From an uncultured Christensenella sp. (lineage in GTDB: Bacteria > Bacillota > Clostridia > Christensenellales > Borkfalkiaceae), in NCBI GenBank assembly GCA_910586035.1, contig CAJUHT010000001.1:161548-225547 (forward strand): a DNA stretch of 64,000 bases, in the 5' to 3' direction. A program made the translations under genes and the position numbers. Below the pieces are notes generated by a model. It did not search any database and was not told the origin of the DNA. It worked only from the letters and a program-made list of their open reading frames with translations. How positions within the stretch are numbered: position 1 is the stretch's first letter; every line of letters starts with the position of its first letter. Shown here in pieces: positions 45,701 to 52,010 of this stretch.

Positions 45701-48700
45701 GAGCTTTAAGATAGGGCAACCCGCCGTTTACGCCGTCCTGCCTTGCCCACACGTTGTCAAAATCCCAACCGAGTCCGTATACGGAATCCTGATAAGTTTC
45801 GGTCTGCGTAAATTTATCCGCAGGCATAATTGTGCCGTGGTAAATGTGAGCCGCGGCATAACTGCTGCTGTTTCTGCGGAAACCTATTACCGTATCGTTG
45901 CTGTAAAAATTCGATTTGCCCGCAAGAGCCGTAGGATAGCCCGTAGTATATCCGTTTGCCATAGCGCTGGCGTAAACGAAGTGCGAGGAGTCTTTAACTA
46001 TGCTTGCGGCGGCAACCTTACCGCTCAATACGGCGCAACCGCCGATATTAGTTGTTTTAACGTTGGCGAGAGCCGCAATGCCGCCCGCGCCCGAGTGAGA
46101 AGTGGCTATATTGCTTGTAGACAACACTTTGCCCGCAACGTAGCAATTGGTAATTCTGCAACCCGTAACTCCGACAATGCCGACAATGCCGCCCGAATAG
46201 GAGCTTACGTCTTTGGTTGAGCTGTAAGACTGTATATCGCCCGTGCTGAAACAGTTGTCTACCGTAGCGGCATACGTGTTGAGCCTGCCGACAATGCCCG
46301 CCGCGCTGTGTCCCGCAGTTGTTACCGCACTGCCGGTAGAATAACATTCGGAAATGTTAGCGCCCGCGGTAATACCTGCAATGCCGCCTACGTAGTGAGT
46401 TGTCGAATTAACGTTACGGGTAGAATAACATTTTGTTATGACCGCGCCGCCCGCCGCCGTAGACGCAACGTTGCCGACTATACCGCCGACGTAAAGTTTA
46501 CCGGTAAGCGAAAGTTTAAGATTGGCGTTTATGTCCGCGGCGGGGTCGAAAGTCGAACTGCAATTTTCTATTACCACGCCCGTCTTGCCGGCATAACCTA
46601 TAACGCCGCCTACGTTGGACGCGCTCGAAACGATACTGCCGCCTACAACGTGGCAATTTTTGACGATGCAACTTTGCGACCAACCCAAAACCGCACCCGT
46701 ATTGTTAAAGGCGGTACTTGCTATTACGGGATTGACCATAGTCAGGTTTTCAATTGTCGCGCCAATTGCCGCGCCGAATAACCCCTTGTTAGCCGCCGCG
46801 TAATTGACGTACATATTTGAAATCTTGTGCCCGTTGCCGTCGAACGTGCCTGCAAAGTATACCGTAGACGACTTACCGATAGGCGCCCAGGTCATACCGG
46901 AGAGGTCAAGGTCGGCAACCAGCCTTAAAGTTTTGCCCGCAAAATTGTTGCCTGCGTTTACCGAATTACGGAACGAAATAAACTCGTCTTCGTTTTCAAT
47001 CTCTATCGCGCTGCCCGCCATACCGGGAACGCTGTATTTGTTGGCTTTAAGTGTGGGGAGCCCTATGTCTTCGTTCCACTCCCAAACGTTTTCATAGTCG
47101 TAATTTGCGGTATCCCTCCACCACGCCTGCTTGGTTTCGGAAGTCATTGCATAGTAATCGACCGATGCTCTCTGCGCCGAAGTATCTATAAAGTACGAAT
47201 GACTGGCTATCGAACCCGATTTTGTAACGCAACCGAGCCCCCAGCTTACCTTACTGTTGTAAAAATTGTTGTTTGCCTTGGTGTTGTTACGGATGTACGC
47301 ATACCTGCCGGTACCGCCTGCAACCAGCATCACGGGAGTTGAAGTTGAGGTATAGCCGTTATACGTGTATGGTTCGATTGCGGAATAAAGGTTACCGAAA
47401 CGCCTGTATCCCGTATTTTTCATATTGGAAGCAAAAGTGTGCTTTGCCGTAAGTATTACGTTATTCTTCAACGTTGTGTTGATAGCTTGAAGCCTGCTGA
47501 TTAAGCCGCCAGCCCTCATCGTTGCCCCGTTGAGTATAGAGTTATTGTTGAAATTGTACGTAACGTTGCCGGTATAATAGCAGTTTTCTATGCTTGAATT
47601 GCGCGAAGTATGGTCAACATACGCAATAAACGCGCCTTCGTTACCCGTCGTAACGTTGCCCGTAGCAAAGCAGTTTTTAACGTTGGAAGAAAAACTGAGC
47701 GAGCCGACAAGAGCCCCGGCATAATACGTCCAGGTTGTATTGTAAGCGTCGCAAACAACGTCCGCAGTAGAGTAGCACTGTTCTATGTTCGTCCAATAAA
47801 CCCTTCCGCTTATTCCGCCGACGTAGAGCGACGTGTTTGTGTTTGACGCCGTTACGCAATGAATTTTAACAGTATTGGAACAGTTTATAATTTCGCCGCT
47901 CCGTCCGAAACCTACAAGTTGACCGACTATACCGCCCACGTAAGATTTACCGCGGAGGACGGCGTTTTGCGCACTCGGTTTGTTGCTCTGCGTTACGTGG
48001 CAGTTAATAAATTTGCCCGACCAATTTACGTTACCGACAACGCCGCCTACGTAGTTACCGCCGTTTCCCGTTATGTAAGGGTCCTCAATCGTCAAATCGC
48101 TGACTACAACATTCAACGCATAACCGATAAACCCCTTATAGTCGGTTGTTTTAGTAACCTGCATATTGCTGAGCACGTGGTTGTTGCCGTTGATTACCAT
48201 ATGCGCGGGCGTCTTTATAACCCCTACGCCCATAGGCGTCCACTCGCCAAGCTCTATATCACTGTTTATATTTATCGTTAAATCGTAAATGGGTTCGCCG
48301 GAGTTGACCCTTCTTGCCAAATCAATCAACTCGTCGCGCGTGTTTATTTCGTAAACAAGTTTGGGTATTTCCTTAAAGGGCAAGGCTTTAAGGACGGGGC
48401 GATTGCCGTTTACCCCCTCCTGTATTTCCCATTTATTTGTATCGAAGCCGTTGAATACGCCGCCGAGCGTAAGATTATCCGCCGCAGTTATTGGCGCGCA
48501 CCTATCCCCCATTGCGTTCACGTCGCAAGCGACTATATCGCTGGGATTATGGTTTGTATAATTGAGTTCGCTTGGATACCTTAAATTGTCGGAAGCGCCC
48601 TGGGTTGCCGCCGCCACGGTAGCGTCCTTAAACGTAGCTATGGGCGAAAAAGCGTTTCCCACCGCAGTTTCCTCCGCTTCGTAATCGGTGCCAAGACTTA

Positions 48701-50114
48701 CCGCGTTTACAATTTCCGAATCAAATTCGATTACGCCCGCAATTCCCGCAAGTCTTGTGTTGAACTGCGTGAAGGTAGAATAATAATGCGACTCAACAAT
48801 GTTAATATCGGAGTAAACGTTTTTGATTGTAATAGAATCGTAAACAAGCCCCGCTATACCGCCGGCTGCGGTATAGGGATTGCCCATCGTTTCAACGCCC
48901 GTAGTGCCGAAATTTTTTCCCGAACCGGACGAATTGCTACCGTAACCGCCGTTGCCGGGCGTACCTTTAACCGAGCCGCGCACTTCCATTTCGCCAATTG
49001 CAAAACAGTCCGTAACCGTGCCGCGCGTATCGCCGACTATGCCGCCGCCGTACACGTTTCCGCGGGTGCCGCCTTTTCCGCCGTGCCCGCCCCTGTACGT
49101 GCTGTACGCCGAACGCCCCGTTCCGCCGAAGCCGCCGTTGCTTGCGCCTACGCGGATATATGCGTTGGTATAGCAACCTGATATGGTTCCCGCTTCGGTT
49201 GAATCGGGATTGTCGGGATTGTTATAAAGAACGGAAGTTATGCCACCGCACTTGGCGTCGCCGCCCCTGCCGCCTACACCGCCTTGACCGCCTACGCCCG
49301 CAGACTTGGCGTTACTACCGGGTCCGCCGTTGCCGCCCGCGCCGCCCCAGGCGTAAACGCTACCTACAAACGAACAGTCGGTAATATTAGTGCCGTCGCT
49401 TATGCCTACGATACCGCCGGCATAACCGTTTCCGCCGTTACCGCCAGTGCCGCCCGTTTTACCCGCGCCGCTACTGGGAACGCCCGCTTCGCCGCCTGCG
49501 CCGCCAGTGCCGCCCCAAGCGTAGATAAGCCCCCTTACCTGACAATTGGAAACCGAACTTGCCATTGCGCGACCCGCAATACCGCCGGAAACAACCGATG
49601 ACGCCGAGCCGCCGTTACCGCCGTTGGCGTTGCTTGGCTTAACCGTACCCGCTTTACCCGTTGCCGAATACGTAGATACGCTTACGTCCTCTAAAATGAG
49701 ATTTTTAACCGTAGCTTTGGATATATATCCAAAGAAACCGCTGTGATTAGCCGTGCCTACAACGTTAGCCTGCGCAACGTAAAGCCCGCGCACGGTATGA
49801 TTTGCGCCGTCGAATATGCCCTTAAACGGCGTGTTGGACGAAACGCCGATGGGCACGAAAGTCGTATACTTCAAATCGATATCGACGGCAAGTTGAACGT
49901 GCTTGCCGACATATGCGTTACCGCCGTTTACCGAATCCCTGAAAACTTTCAAATCATCGGCGTTTGTTATCAGATAAGGAGAATCTTCGGTACCGTTGCC
50001 CGAAAGCGCCACCGAAGTAATTTTTACAAGCGGCACAATAAACGCGCCAAGCCCCATAAGCACAAACAGCGCGCAAAGAATGATAATGCCTATTCTCTTT
50101 CTCTTTAAAGTCAT
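39771..50114 (-). CDS. Giant surface protein: GLUG beta-solenoid, FIVAR-like stalk, C-terminal type I dockerin
   Basis: 3447 residues from the ATG at 50114, chosen because GGGGGAGG lies 6 nt upstream; an earlier in-frame start has no such site. Residues 1-35 are a signal peptide or anchor (RKRIGIIILCALFVLMGLGAF). Residues about 40-1860 are GLUG-type repeats in four blocks, starting near 43, 586, 1035 and 1485, each opening with the pattern I.t.del..f...VN.G..y.g......DIDL....w.PIG and continuing GGIVG..., GGLVG...; the first block contains Gly-rich loops. Residues about 1876-3250 are some twenty helical units of 65-75 residues resembling FIVAR domains (L...I..A......YT..S...L..A...A). Residues about 3375-3440 are a type I dockerin with two calcium loops, GDINGDGKVNAVDKAQLNAY and DINGDAKINAIDKAQLNAY, each followed by FVGTK. 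There is no LPxTG signal. It is probably an adhesin or a cell-bound receptor retained through the cohesin protein encoded next. Confidence 0.85.
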   Translation of the reverse strand: MTLKRKRIGIIILCALFVLMGLGAFIVPLVKITSVALSGNGTEDSPYLITNADDLKVFRDSVNGGNAYVGKHVQLAVDIDLKYTTFVPIGVSSNTPFKGIFDGANHTVRGLYVAQANVVGTANHSGFFGYISKATVKNLILEDVSVSTYSATGKAGTVKPSNANGGNGGSASSVVSGGIAGRAMASSVSNCQVRGLIYAWGGTGGAGGEAGVPSSGAGKTGGTGGNGGNGYAGGIVGISDGTNITDCSFVGSVYAWGGAGGNGGPGSNAKSAGVGGQGGVGGRGGDAKCGGITSVLYNNPDNPDSTEAGTISGCYTNAYIRVGASNGGFGGTGRSAYSTYRGGHGGKGGTRGNVYGGGIVGDTRGTVTDCFAIGEMEVRGSVKGTPGNGGYGSNSSGSGKNFGTTGVETMGNPYTAAGGIAGLVYDSITIKNVYSDINIVESHYYSTFTQFNTRLAGIAGVIEFDSEIVNAVSLGTDYEAEETAVGNAFSPIATFKDATVAAATQGASDNLRYPSELNYTNHNPSDIVACDVNAMGDRCAPITAADNLTLGGVFNGFDTNKWEIQEGVNGNRPVLKALPFKEIPKLVYEINTRDELIDLARRVNSGEPIYDLTININSDIELGEWTPMGVGVIKTPAHMVINGNNHVLSNMQVTKTTDYKGFIGYALNVVVSDLTIEDPYITGNGGNYVGGVVGNVNWSGKFINCHVTQSNKPSAQNAVLRGKSYVGGIVGQLVGFGRSGEIINCSNTVKIHCVTASNTNTSLYVGGISGRVYWTNIEQCYSTADVVCDAYNTTWTYYAGALVGSLSFSSNVKNCFATGNVTTGNEGAFIAYVDHTSRNSSIENCYYTGNVTYNFNNNSILNGATMRAGGLISRLQAINTTLKNNVILTAKHTFASNMKNTGYRRFGNLYSAIEPYTYNGYTSTSTPVMLVAGGTGRYAYIRNNTKANNNFYNSKVSWGLGCVTKSGSIASHSYFIDTSAQRASVDYYAMTSETKQAWWRDTANYDYENVWEWNEDIGLPTLKANKYSVPGMAGSAIEIENEDEFISFRNSVNAGNNFAGKTLRLVADLDLSGMTWAPIGKSSTVYFAGTFDGNGHKISNMYVNYAAANKGLFGAAIGATIENLTMVNPVIASTAFNNTGAVLGWSQSCIVKNCHVVGGSIVSSASNVGGVIGYAGKTGVVIENCSSTFDPAADINANLKLSLTGKLYVGGIVGNVASTAAGGAVITKCYSTRNVNSTTHYVGGIAGITAGANISECYSTGSAVTTAGHSAAGIVGRLNTYAATVDNCFSTGDIQSYSSTKDVSSYSGGIVGIVGVTGCRITNCYVAGKVLSTSNIATSHSGAGGIAALANVKTTNIGGCAVLSGKVAAASIVKDSSHFVYASAMANGYTTGYPTALAGKSNFYSNDTVIGFRRNSSSYAAAHIYHGTIMPADKFTQTETYQDSVYGLGWDFDNVWARQDGVNGGLPYLKALGVPVHDLGSRFNPVQINTKDDLAAVSENVKNGHCYNGLYLEQTADIDFAGMGPIGYDVSHCFAGSYNGLDHKLTGVNITATKGLTAPFGYVKYAEFKNISVIKPQVKQTGTANGNAGGLVGYSLTHLNMDRCAVIGGSITNQGTQIGGLIGCANIGHNTITNSFATAKITAGKYAGGLVGLFRSGEIKKCYARADVTATLSNGYGAGGLVGVGEYITRVYDSYAMGNISDKSTSTWAIAGGVVGVFHQNSNYVHRSYFVGTLSATTTLSTSSSTTAHVAGIVGYSNAASCTNQVKDCVSLATSITATATRSTNYCQAAQIVSGAQSTSYMITAANRTGNYALSTVTGKANKQNSNKGTRVQANVQLESAEEFKVNCTVLLPSWNINGGSVWAHSAEINDGLPTLRGLPADNSDLDSLINTARSYNAEDWSVATYSVLMAAADAAEAAAETMTDEEKVAHMKAINDAIIGLRPETGELQRLYDDIVTNKLPYKEWFVNFATMDSSLTLAKTVLEEDSNKYMNKDVMLAYSTLLMADTNLVVNKFKLNETIIKANNVVESDYKPEDWQGLQKEKMYAVSVNNNANATAREVAEAWAALEAVIAGLKIDKSKLEARIKEAYEALGGTVEFVDEKVVLNSEGKLSDDKFESVANFNQVFASAVAAYEDEMALGTTVAQMVYDLGVALNNLTIDKSALKDEYNKASLLQAGQYTASTWAAFEAAYGEAGRVLNEPAAKPNQFIAYSNMVDVALENLVAAVNGLMIDKQQLIELIKVAEEELLNEDIYDPSSLEQLREALAVAIEVRDDDGATAAAISSAATNLNDAILNLRINIEFLKDKIAEAQVYLKEENAKYYTQQSITDLDAAKTAAQLCVDDCEGLDTNNVDSQLLQRVKQVTRDLQSALDNILANLDLLKEYISIVSDESREDYIGNVGYAEESVLSIQALGVAAQKMIDDNGGAPSNADVIKGIKDFEYAIANMKADKTALAERVREVGAWTNAKHRQDNDGNWIMDENTGELKVFVVYSTVTWDLMQAALAEARDVVNDANATVEQVKNAGEKLEQGIENLRIDTEELAMRIEKAESILAKTDLYTAESLAALQLKYNDAVIVYNNIEQNLVRETIDHVQEVLDTLVKYIDSVVIDPAMIREYIAISRAQAENQAYYTELSYKALVTQTDMVEELINDKIIEQDVYDFIDIIVNAMNGLEIVTAQLEQAIYTANGLDSQYITAATYQPVLDAKVAGDAWLSGYASGAIPTENYEDKFNAVEDYKVKVKALNDAIDGILPDVDNYRAFINSKKPVLDGAYSSEGLENLSTAIANAEKALGTEAEEEFSYYVAVENVEAILAAIEALTPDTTALQEFIEQKTAEMHTLHTEPEVDEEGNEGEADPEYIGVEMLTYEYYTPASYDELLKAMTAAQLIVDNSRDFTIEEVDNALIVMQTAYANLVLDKSMLQELIDECKTLNKEYYVAASYAALEAQIVESQAYCDGDDNVIANYVAEYFALDNIKSHLQFDTSALEVLKARAEELLAAAGKADGEEGKRYFTFGSVETLRAMLQEADEFSPDGGSEEGDDTAVDQAYRMICVALSNAIDGLVDLGALRDKLTEAKKYNNDDGKFNAETFAALQSAIADAEAVYASVNSTKIDVGDAIAALEAACRELKLDGASLQDLIAEAKAIVTQSDEGERVFAIPGLTELIVQIAIAEDFVASGSVDKEEFDRVKDALSQAMYAIVELTELIEKINAANKFVADNPNTDGKWTEISYQTLLDAIKTAESARDDDNVTAEQVAEQVAAMTDIERYLTLSGISGGDAFKLIEGNQIYKFVDADGNEVEEHSAENPAYLVNLALGDSLADILTQFENTDVKAFKADGETEITDFAATNVATGIILRTYKNGEVSDQITLVVKGDINGDGKVNAVDKAQLNAYFVGTKLLEGAYKLACDINGDAKINAIDKAQLNAYFVGTKDIYAGLSVKGEQNV

Positions 50115-50342
50115 TGCCGACCTCCCCCGCCCCCATTTACCTTGCCGCTCAAAACGGCTTTTCAACGGCTGTAAAACCCAATTTCTTGGGTTTGCGGTTT
50201 GCTTTTGTAATCTTCTTTCTCAGGCAAAATTTCGTTACAATTAACATCGTTTGCGCAATGCATTAGCATTGCGCCCTCTCTTTTTGCCGTAGGGAAAAAG
50301 GCTCTTACGTAAAAACGTAATAAGCCGCGTATAATTTTTCAT
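50115..50342 (-). promoter_or_regulatory. Structured 5' leader of the giant surface protein gene
   Basis: About 228 nt between the predicted start of transcription and the ATG at 50114. Three hairpins can be seen: one at 50300-50326 (GGCTTATTACG with CGTAAGAGCC) followed by TTTTTCC on the minus strand, like an early terminator; one at 50253-50274 (GCGCAATG with CATTGCGC); and one at 50174-50193 (AAACCCAA with TTGGGTTT). The ribosome binding site GGGGGAGG lies past them. I do not recognise a known riboswitch class. Confidence 0.55.
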
Positions 50343-50346
50343 TAAA

Positions 50347-50376
50347 ATAATAACACGCTATAAAATATTTTGTCAA
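50347..50376 (-). promoter_or_regulatory. Predicted sigma-A promoter of the giant surface protein operon
   Basis: On the minus strand TTGACA (50371-50376), an 18-bp spacer and TATTAT (50347-50352). It lies downstream of the signal peptidase terminator, so the giant gene and the cohesin gene form their own transcript. Confidence 0.7.
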
Positions 50377-50439
50377 TATTAAATCATTAAAAAGTAAATT
50401 TTTTCGCGTATTATACTATATTTTAGTGCATAAAAAGGA

Positions 50440-50479
50440 AAAAGTGCGCGCAAAAATACATTTTTGCGCGCACTTTTTA
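50440..50479 (-). terminator. Terminator of the SipW-type signal peptidase operon
   Basis: Long AT- and GC-mixed arms AAAAGTGCGCGCAAAAA and TTTTTGCGCGCACTTTT around ACA, directly after the stop codon at 50484, with TCC then A/T-rich DNA following. Confidence 0.8.
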
Positions 50480-50483
50480 CATA

Positions 50484-51137
50484 TTATTCCATTCTTCCGG
50501 TATCCTGCGTTTCACCGCCGTCTTCCCGCAGTTGTCCGTCTTGCGTTTGACTGTTTTCGCCGCCCCCCGCAGTTGTACTTTGCTCTTTCGAAAGCCTTAC
50601 AATCTTTAAAATCTGACTTATTATAAACGGCAAAGCGATTACCGCCAGAATTATGAAGATTCCGTACCTTCCTATAAAACCGAACACTTTTCCCCAGCCC
50701 GCCGAGCTGTACGTGCATATGCCCAACAGATTTTCCGCAGTAACTTTATCGCTGTCGGGGTTGGGATTGGTAACCGTATTTTTGCCCTGCGTAGTAATTT
50801 CTCCGCCGTTTATTTCAATAACCGCGTGAACGATGCTCTGCCCTTTAAGCGCCGACGGAAAACCGTCCCCCGCCGTAAAAACAATATAATCGCCCACCTT
50901 GACGTCGTTAAAATTACATTCCTTAAACACAATTAAATCGCCCGTCATTATATAAGGTTCCATAGACGGCGTTTGCACAATGGCAAAAGCCGTTCCGAAA
51001 AAACTTACGGGTTTATTCTTTGCGCGGCACACTACCATATTTATAAGTATAGCCGCAGTTAAAACTATTATCAAGCCCGTAAGCACCGTACATATTACCG
51101 ACAGAACTTTTTTTGCGGGCTTCTTTTCTTTACTCAC
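50484..51137 (-). CDS. Signal peptidase I, ER/SipW type
   Basis: A 217-residue membrane protein. An N-terminal helix (VLSVICTVLTGLIIVLTAAILI) is followed by the serine box VQTPSMEPYIMTGDLIVF near residue 58 and by GQSIVHAVIEI near residue 98, where histidine replaces the lysine used by LepB; this is the archaeal/eukaryotic/SipW subtype. A second helix (YGIFIILAVIALPFIISQIL) lies near residue 165, then an acidic Gln/Gly-rich tail. The start is a GTG at 51137. Members near surface-protein genes often process those proteins specifically. It ends before a terminator, 320 bp ahead of the giant gene, which begins with an unusual long signal region; a dedicated role is inferred. Confidence 0.88.
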   Translation of the reverse strand: MSKEKKPAKKVLSVICTVLTGLIIVLTAAILINMVVCRAKNKPVSFFGTAFAIVQTPSMEPYIMTGDLIVFKECNFNDVKVGDYIVFTAGDGFPSALKGQSIVHAVIEINGGEITTQGKNTVTNPNPDSDKVTAENLLGICTYSSAGWGKVFGFIGRYGIFIILAVIALPFIISQILKIVRLSKEQSTTAGGGENSQTQDGQLREDGGETQDTGRME

Positions 51138-51264
51138 TTTTTTTACGCGTCCTTTTAACCGTAGTCAGCTTCTTACGCACCACGCGCCTGGGTTTTGCCT
51201 TTTCCTTTTCTTCCGCAAGCTCCTTTTGCAGTTTTGCAAGCTTGCCCTCAGCGCGTTCCGACAT
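51130..51264 (-). CDS. 44-residue charged coiled-coil ORF, or displaced C-terminus of the preceding protein
   Basis: From an ATG at 51264 this frame gives MSERAEGKLAKLQKELAEEK and then a basic tail (RRVVRKKLTTVKRTRKKSE), overlapping the 3' end of the 51248-51823 gene by 17 bp and the GTG of the signal peptidase gene by 8 bp. It has no ribosome binding site. The open frame extends upstream to about 51280 (VERAQRM), so a one-base frameshift near 51270-51285 in the preceding gene would give that protein a coiled-coil, lysine-rich tail. Both readings are possible. Confidence 0.35.
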   Translation of the reverse strand: MSERAEGKLAKLQKELAEEKEKAKPRRVVRKKLTTVKRTRKKSE

Positions 51265-51823
51265 TCTTTGCGCGCGCTCGACTTCTTACCACTTCAATTT
51301 CAAAAACAGCTTGCGCCTGCGCACGCGCTCCTGCTGTCGCTTTACTTCCCTGCGCTTTTCGGTAACCGCTGTCGCCGAGAGCCGAGGGGGCAAACACAAA
51401 TGTTTTACCTTTTATTTCAACCGTACCCACGGCGTTAAAAGAAAGATTGTAGTTGGTTTTAAGCGCTTCGCCCTCTTTGAGCAAACCGCCGCCGTCAATT
51501 ACCACGCCGCCCTGCCCTTCGGAAAAAATAACGTAATAATCGAATTGCGCGGAAAGCTTGCAATCGGCTTTTATTTTTTCAATCAGCTCGGCATTGTCGT
51601 TTAACCCGCCCAACTCGGAAGAATATTTTTCATTGACGTTATGAGAAAGAGTATCCGCCCTGCCGCCGTAAGAAGCAAATTCCTGCCTGTAAGTCTTTGC
51701 GGAATACTCGTTAAAAATAAACAGACCCGCCGCGATTTCAACCAATACGACAATTGCAACGAAAACAATCAGTTTCAAAAGAGAAGATTTATTAAGTTGA
51801 GGTAAAAACTTTTTCTTTTTCAA
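51248..51823 (-). CDS. Single-pass membrane protein of unknown function beside the SipW-type peptidase
   Basis: About 191 residues from a TTG at 51823 (GGGGGA 7 nt upstream). The longer ATG start at 51856 is unlikely because the promoter -10 box lies only about 12 nt before it. A basic N-terminus (KKKKFLPQLNKSS) precedes one transmembrane helix (LLKLIVFVAIVVLVEIAAGLFIF), then an outside domain of about 140 residues with KADCKLSAQFDYYVIFSEGQG and NAVGTVEIKGKTFVFAPS. I do not recognise the family. It ends 110 bp before the signal peptidase GTG, with a possible frameshift near its C-terminus (see 51130-51264). It may assist the peptidase or its substrates. Confidence 0.65.
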   Translation of the reverse strand: MKKKKFLPQLNKSSLLKLIVFVAIVVLVEIAAGLFIFNEYSAKTYRQEFASYGGRADTLSHNVNEKYSSELGGLNDNAELIEKIKADCKLSAQFDYYVIFSEGQGGVVIDGGGLLKEGEALKTNYNLSFNAVGTVEIKGKTFVFAPSALGDSGYRKAQGSKATAGARAQAQAVFEIEVVRSRARAKNVGTR

Positions 51824-51868
51824 CGATTTTCCCCCGCCGCTACAACCGCACGGCATAACACATAATAC

Positions 51869-51896
51869 ATTATATCATTTTATATTCCGTTGTCAA
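51869..51896 (-). promoter_or_regulatory. Predicted sigma-A promoter of the membrane protein/SipW-type peptidase operon
   Basis: On the minus strand TTGACA (51891-51896), a 16-bp spacer and TATAAT (51869-51874). Its closeness to the ATG at 51856 supports the downstream TTG start at 51823. Confidence 0.7.
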
Positions 51897-51962
51897 GGTC
51901 AATGCTAACAAAGGCGGTAATTTAAAACAGTTTTTGTTTGATAATTGCATCGCAAAAAAGGC

Positions 51963-51993
51963 GGGCGGAAAAAGCAATTCGCTTTTTCCGCCC
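51963..51993 (-). terminator. Terminator of the GLUG lipoprotein gene
   Basis: GGGCGGAAAAAGC and GCTTTTTCCGCCC arms, then GCCTTTTTTG on the minus strand, 18 bp after the stop codon. Confidence 0.88.
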
Positions 51994-52010
51994 TCAACAG
52001 TCGCGGTATT

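Noticed and set aside
48900..49660. GC-rich, repetitive stretch considered as a CRISPR array or satellite
   Set aside because: The repeats are irregular and in frame with the giant gene; they code for Gly-rich GLUG loops and have no equal-length spacers.
50115..50342. Leader of the giant gene considered as a cyclic-di-GMP or other known riboswitch
   Set aside because: GCAAACCGCAAACC near 50190 recalls part of the GEMM core, but the rest of that motif is missing and the hairpin pattern does not fit.
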